DNA of 64,000 nucleotides from Gaeumannomyces sp. JS-464 (Eukaryota > Ascomycota > Sordariomycetes > Magnaporthales > Magnaporthaceae). Shown here one piece after another: positions 60,018 through 64,000 of the stretch; position 1 is the first letter of the stretch, and each line of letters opens with the position of its first letter. The stretch is taken from assembly GCA_002197995.1 (NCBI GenBank), contig NGZR01000004.1:1674001-1738000 (forward strand), written 5' to 3'. The notes below the pieces were generated by a model, which had not been told where the DNA came from, ran no database searches, and saw only the letters and a list, made by a program, of their open reading frames with translations. A program made the position numbers and the translations under genes.

Positions 60018-60022
60018 ACGGT

Positions 60023-60946
60023 AAAATTTAATACCGGGTAAAAAAAACCCGCTATTAAATACGTTAACGCGCATTTTATATTAAACGAATTCCGAAACCC
60101 TATTAATTAAAACATTAATAATATAACGTTTAAAATTAATAACGGCTTTTATTATTAACGTAAAACGGTTAAAACCACGATCGTTACGGAAATAACGCTG
60201 GTAACCTTTTTAAAAGCCGAAAACCATAATGGCGGTAATAACGGCGGAAAGTGGGAATAGTATATTAAATGTTAAAAAAAAGTGGAAATAGCATTAAAAT
60301 AAAAATGCGGCTGGTTAAAAAAGTGCAAAAGCGTCGGAAAAAAATATAACGAACGGCGGTTATATTTAATAGCGCTAGCGACGCTAACGAGGAAATCGAG
60401 TTAAAAAACGAACGGTGCCGTATAAAAAGCGATTAAAGTAAAGCGACGATACCGAATTGGTCGTTTATAACGAAATTGTAAATATATTAAAAAAAAAGGT
60501 AATTTTATAACCCGTAGCAAATAAAACGCCCTTTTTTATAAGCGTTAAAAAAAACGGTCGATATAATAAAAACGTAATAATAATAAGAAAATCCACGTTT
60601 AATTAAATGCGCGTATTACGATTAAATAAATAAATAATTATTTCGCGTAAAATATTAATGCAATAATAAAAGGAAATGTTTAAACGACCGATTTTAAAAA
60701 GCACTTTAAAAGGTTATATAAAGCTGTAATATGCCAATTACATTTAATTATGTTATAATTTATACAAAGATATATGCATCGCGTAATTACAATTAAATGC
60801 GGTTTTATTTAACTATTGCGAAAATTAAACTATTATATAATAATGTTTTGCAAATTACGAAAATAATAAAACAATTTTTTGCAAAATACCAATTAATTTT
60901 AATAAACCCCGCATAATAACTTATACCATTACGAAAAAAATATTAA
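60023..60946 (+). other. CRESS unit 1, block B (no protein recognised)
   Basis: Repeated at 63441-64000. A reading frame around 60240-60400 (KVEIALK, KCGWLKKCKSVGKKYNERRL) is mirrored in unit 2 (about 63700-63790) and may once have been coding. No coat-protein-like sequence is seen. The rest is AT-rich with many stops. Confidence 0.4.
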
Positions 60947-61030
60947 AACACCGCGGATTAAAACTGTAATATTAAATTAGCTTTAATGTTCGCGCGGTGT
61001 TAAAAAGCATAAAAAGGATAAAACACCGCG
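60947..61030 (+). promoter_or_regulatory. Origin-like region of CRESS unit 2
   Basis: AACACCGCG (60947-60955), TAATATTAA (60967-60975), CGCGGTGTT (60993-61001) and AACACCGCG (61022-61030) occur within 84 bp. The first and second 9-mers can pair to present the nonanucleotide in a 37-nt loop, and the second and third can pair as well. Iterons flanking a nonanucleotide directly upstream of Rep are the expected layout of a CRESS-DNA replication origin. Confidence 0.72.
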
Positions 61031-61332
61031 TTCCGATTTTCCAATAATGTTTTAAGCATTAAAGCAAATAATTATTATAAACTCTTTTTTTTTAAATTTT
61101 CGGGGTTTCGTTTTTTCCCTTTTTGTTTTTCCCACTTTTACCGTCGTTATTTTTTAAAAACGCCATATTCGATTAACACGACGCACAGTTCGCTAAATAA
61201 TTAACATTTTTTCTATTATCCTTATTATTAATAAATTATTTACTTTTTTCGCTTATGTAAAACGAAGCACTAACGGCATTAATAAGCTAACAATTAAACG
61301 ACTTACAAGTCGTCGATTTTTGCATCGGTAAT

Positions 61333-62686
61333 ATATTATTCCGACTTGCATTAAAGTCGGTTTTCCTAACGTACCCGAAATGCATTTTCGAACTTAAAAA
61401 GCTAATTTAAAAGATAAAAAAGTTTAGCTTTTTCGATTATTACGCCGTTTAAAAGCGTTATAAGGACGGCATTTTACATTACCACGTTATCGGCAATTAA
61501 GATAAAAAAAACATTAAAAATCCCAAACACTTCGATATTAAGCGGTTTTACCCGAACATTAAGCGGATTAAACAGCCGTTAGCTGCTTAAAAATACTTTT
61601 ATAAAAGGAAAGGCTAGTTAAAATACGTTAGCGGTATAATAACTAAGTTAAAAAGGCTACGCAAAAACCTTAAAGCAAACTTTTGGTTTGCAATTGTAAA
61701 AACATTTAACCGTACGGATTTTTTTTCCAAATTCCGCGAAAAGGCCCCCCGCGAATTAATTTTACATTACACAAGTGTAAAAGCTTACACCGATAACACA
61801 TTCCGCATATTAATTTTAAAATATGTTGGTTTAATATTAAACGGTATGTGGGACCTCCTTGTAAAAATTACCGAATGGATGTAAAAAAACTTGCGAAAAA
61901 AACAAAGTACGACATAACCCCCCTTTTCGCTCTTTTTCGCTACGGGACCTTTTAAAAGGTAAAAACCTAGTTTTTAACCATTTTTTATAGTGTTTTATTA
62001 AGTCCGGTTTACGGTTTAAACCCCCCACTTTAAAAAGGCTTTTAAAAGGCCTTTTGCTGGACTTTTTATATACGTGGCTAATTTATTTTTTATCGATAAA
62101 ACGTTTTAAATCACTGTGTTTATATAAGGTAATAAAGCTATTTAAAACAATATAAGCTAAAAGCTTAAACTTACATAACTATATAAGTGGCTATTAAAAT
62201 TCCTTACTATTTAACAGCATTAAAAAATATTTGGTAATCGATAACGTGCTATTAAGCGATAAAAATATGCTTAAGCATTATAAGCAAATGCTAAAATGCT
62301 AAAACAATTTTTTAATAACCGATAAGTATTTTAAAAAGGTGCATTTCGAAAGCTAAAAATTGCTTTGCATTTATTTAGCAAACGAAGACTTATATAAGTA
62401 TAATAGGGTAAACGCTACGTAATTAAACGGAAATTGGGTGTTTATTACAGTGCAATCGTTTTTTAATAAGAACTTCGCACGGTTATAGCCCCAGCTATAA
62501 CAACGTTCTATTTTTGCCTTCGTGGTACACGTGGATTAACTTTAGTTTTATCTCGTAACAGTGTTTATGCAAATGCATAAATTACTATTTGTAAAAGCAA
62601 AGCTATTAACACGCCGAATTTAAAAGTAAAAGCGTTAAAAGCATTTATAAAAACAATTAAATAAGGAAAACGATAGCTTTTTTTAA
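61333..62686 (+). pseudogene. CRESS-type Rep, copy 2
   Basis: Same gene as at 50443-51696. Motif I FLTYPKC (61363-61383), motif II HYHV (61477-61488) and GRS-like HFDIKRFYPNI (about 61528-61560) are in one frame here, because the A run has eight A. A Walker-A-like LYKVIKLFKTI (62120-62152) and Walker B YLVIDNV (62228-62248) follow, then LKHYKQML, DKYFKK and IYLANED. The Walker A Gly-Lys-Thr is degraded to Phe-Lys-Thr in both copies. Several TAA/TAG stops sit where Gln or Trp would be expected. A 115-bp insertion interrupts the C-terminal part at 62446-62560. Confidence 0.82.
62438..62568. mobile_element. 115-bp MITE-like insertion with 8-bp TSD in Rep copy 2
   Basis: Absent from copy 1 at the equivalent site. 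GTGTTTAT occurs at 62438-62445 and 62561-62568, bracketing 62446-62560. The insert contains a palindrome GTTATAGC-CCCA-GCTATAAC near its centre and shows little RIP. An 8-bp duplication suggests a hAT-type non-autonomous element, but terminal inverted repeats are weak. Confidence 0.55.
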
Positions 62687-64000
62687 TTAACTTGCTTTAA
62701 CTACCGCTAATATAATGTAAAACTAATATCCCGCATTTTTAATGCCGGTAAAAAGCGTTTATTCGCATTTAAAATAATCGTAAACGCTTTAAAAGTCGAA
62801 AAACTCGGCTAAAAGGAAAACTTTACTTTAAAAAAACGAAAATTAACGTTTATATTTATATTAAGCCGATTAGCAAAACGAACGGCAGCAACCTTTTACC
62901 TTTCCACCGTAAAAAACGGAATTTAAAACAAAATAAAGAAATAAATATTATATTAAACTTTCGATAGCATCCGCCGATAAAAAACCGTTTAATTTTATTT
63001 CGAAATATTTAACCTTTTAAATTAAAAAACTTAAACCGAAATAAAACGAAATTAAAAAGAATTTTGCACGTTAAAATGTTAAACTTAATTTAACAAAATA
63101 CGAAACTAACGTTAAAAATCGATAAATTAAAAAAAATAAACCGAATATTTAACGAAAAAAAAAAGGTTTTTAAATTTATTAAAATAACGATTAGCAATAA
63201 ATAAAACCCGCGTTAATTCGAAATCCACGGAATTAAAAACCGCATTATTTAATCCAAATGCGATATTTCGCACGTTATTAAAAAAATTAGCATAATGTTA
63301 TATATTAGCCGAAAAATCCGTAATAAGCCGAAAAGTAATAACCCGCATATTGCAAAACCGTAAAACATAAATAAATATATTAATTTTAATGCTTTTATAT
63401 ATTACTGTATTTATATTAAACTTACGATTAATACTACGGCAAAGTTTAATACCGGGCAAAAAAAAACCCGTTATTAAATACGTTAAAACGCATTTTATAT
63501 TAAACGGGTTCCGAAGCCCTATTAACTAAAACACTAATAATATAGCGTTTAAAATTAATAACAGCTTTTATTATTAACGTAAAACGGTTAAAACCGCGAC
63601 CGTTACGAAAATAACGCCGATAGCTTCCTCGAAAACCGAAAACCATAATAGCGGTAATAACGGTAAAAAGTAGGAATAATGCACCGAATGTTAAAAAAAA
63701 ATGGAAATAGCATTAAAGTAAAAATGCGGCTGGTTAAAAAAATGCCGGAATGTTAAAAAAGGATATAACGGACGGCGGTTATATTTAATAGCGCTAACGA
63801 CGCTAACGAAAAATCGAGCTAAAAAACGAACGGTGTTATATAAAAGCGATTAAGGTAAAAGCGACGATACCGAATTAATCGCTTATAACGAAATTGTAAA
63901 TACATTAAAAAAAGGGTAATTTTGCAACTCGTAGCAAATAAAGCACCCTTTTTTATAAGCGTTAAAAAAGACGGTTAATATGATAAAAACGCGATAATAA

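Larger units (their letters stand above)
50073..64000 (+). mobile_element. Tandem array of a ~3.3-kb CRESS-DNA (geminivirus/genomovirus-like) Rep element
   Basis: Unit 1 comprises 50073-52455 plus 60023-60966, split by a Copia insertion; with the insertion and one target copy removed it is 3327 bp. Unit 2 starts at 60967 and runs past the window end. Block 50073-52455 is repeated at 60967-63440, and block 60018-60590 is repeated at 63436-64000, all in the same orientation, so the units are head to tail. Each unit carries a Rep gene and an origin-like sequence at its start. Copies differ mainly by C/T and G/A changes (RIP). Tandem copies of a replicon of this size fit integration of rolling-circle concatemers. 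The source virus or plasmid cannot be named. Confidence 0.82.

Noticed and set aside
1..64000. tRNA, rRNA or CRISPR arrays
   Set aside because: Scanned by eye; no cloverleaf-like tRNA boxes, rRNA-like conserved blocks or regularly spaced short repeats were seen.

Overview
The window looks like a nuclear contig of a filamentous ascomycete (Pezizomycotina, probably Sordariomycetes). Three things suggest this. There are short GT-AG introns with CTAAC/CTGAC-type branch points. The protein families are fungal: a LysM/chitin-binding/CFEM secreted protein, ATG3, CHAT-domain, ankyrin and subtilase proteins. The transposons carry mutations typical of repeat-induced point mutation (RIP): they are rich in TAA/TTA, Gln/Trp codons have become stops, and catalytic Asp has become Asn.

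Layout. (1) 1-13170: two nested Ty3/Gypsy chromoviruses on the + strand. An 8.2-kb element with 203-bp LTRs and a 5-bp target duplication sits inside an older Gypsy whose 3' LTR ends at 13170. (2) 13171-39167: a GC-normal island of host-type genes, almost all broken. It holds a LysM/chitin-binding/CFEM gene with two frame breaks, an unrecognised gene that looks intact, a GH10 xylanase stub, degraded repeats and a Fot1/pogo tail, a CHAT pseudogene, an ATG3 stub cut by a LINE, a large ankyrin pseudogene, a subtilase pseudogene and a conserved fungal gene with one frameshift. (3) 39182-45541: a full-length 6.4-kb LINE (minus strand) with a 14-bp target duplication. (4) 45556-46730: a RIP-mutated fragment resembling an SMP (lipid-transfer) domain gene, and a dispersed repeat. 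(5) 46730-50072: a Ty1/Copia pol remnant. (6) 50073 to the window end: a tandem head-to-tail array of a ~3.3-kb unit. Each unit encodes a Rep protein of the geminivirus/genomovirus (CRESS-DNA) type, with HUH endonuclease plus SF3 helicase, and carries a TAATATTAA sequence among CGCGGTGTT iterons. The first unit is split by a complete 7.6-kb Copia element with 235-bp LTRs.

The most interesting part is the CRESS-type array. It looks like the integrated, RIP-inactivated remains of a circular rolling-circle replicon, with its putative origin still visible. All family assignments come from reading motifs by eye; no database search was run. Many single-base frame breaks lie in homopolymers, so either true decay or uncorrected assembly indels could explain them.
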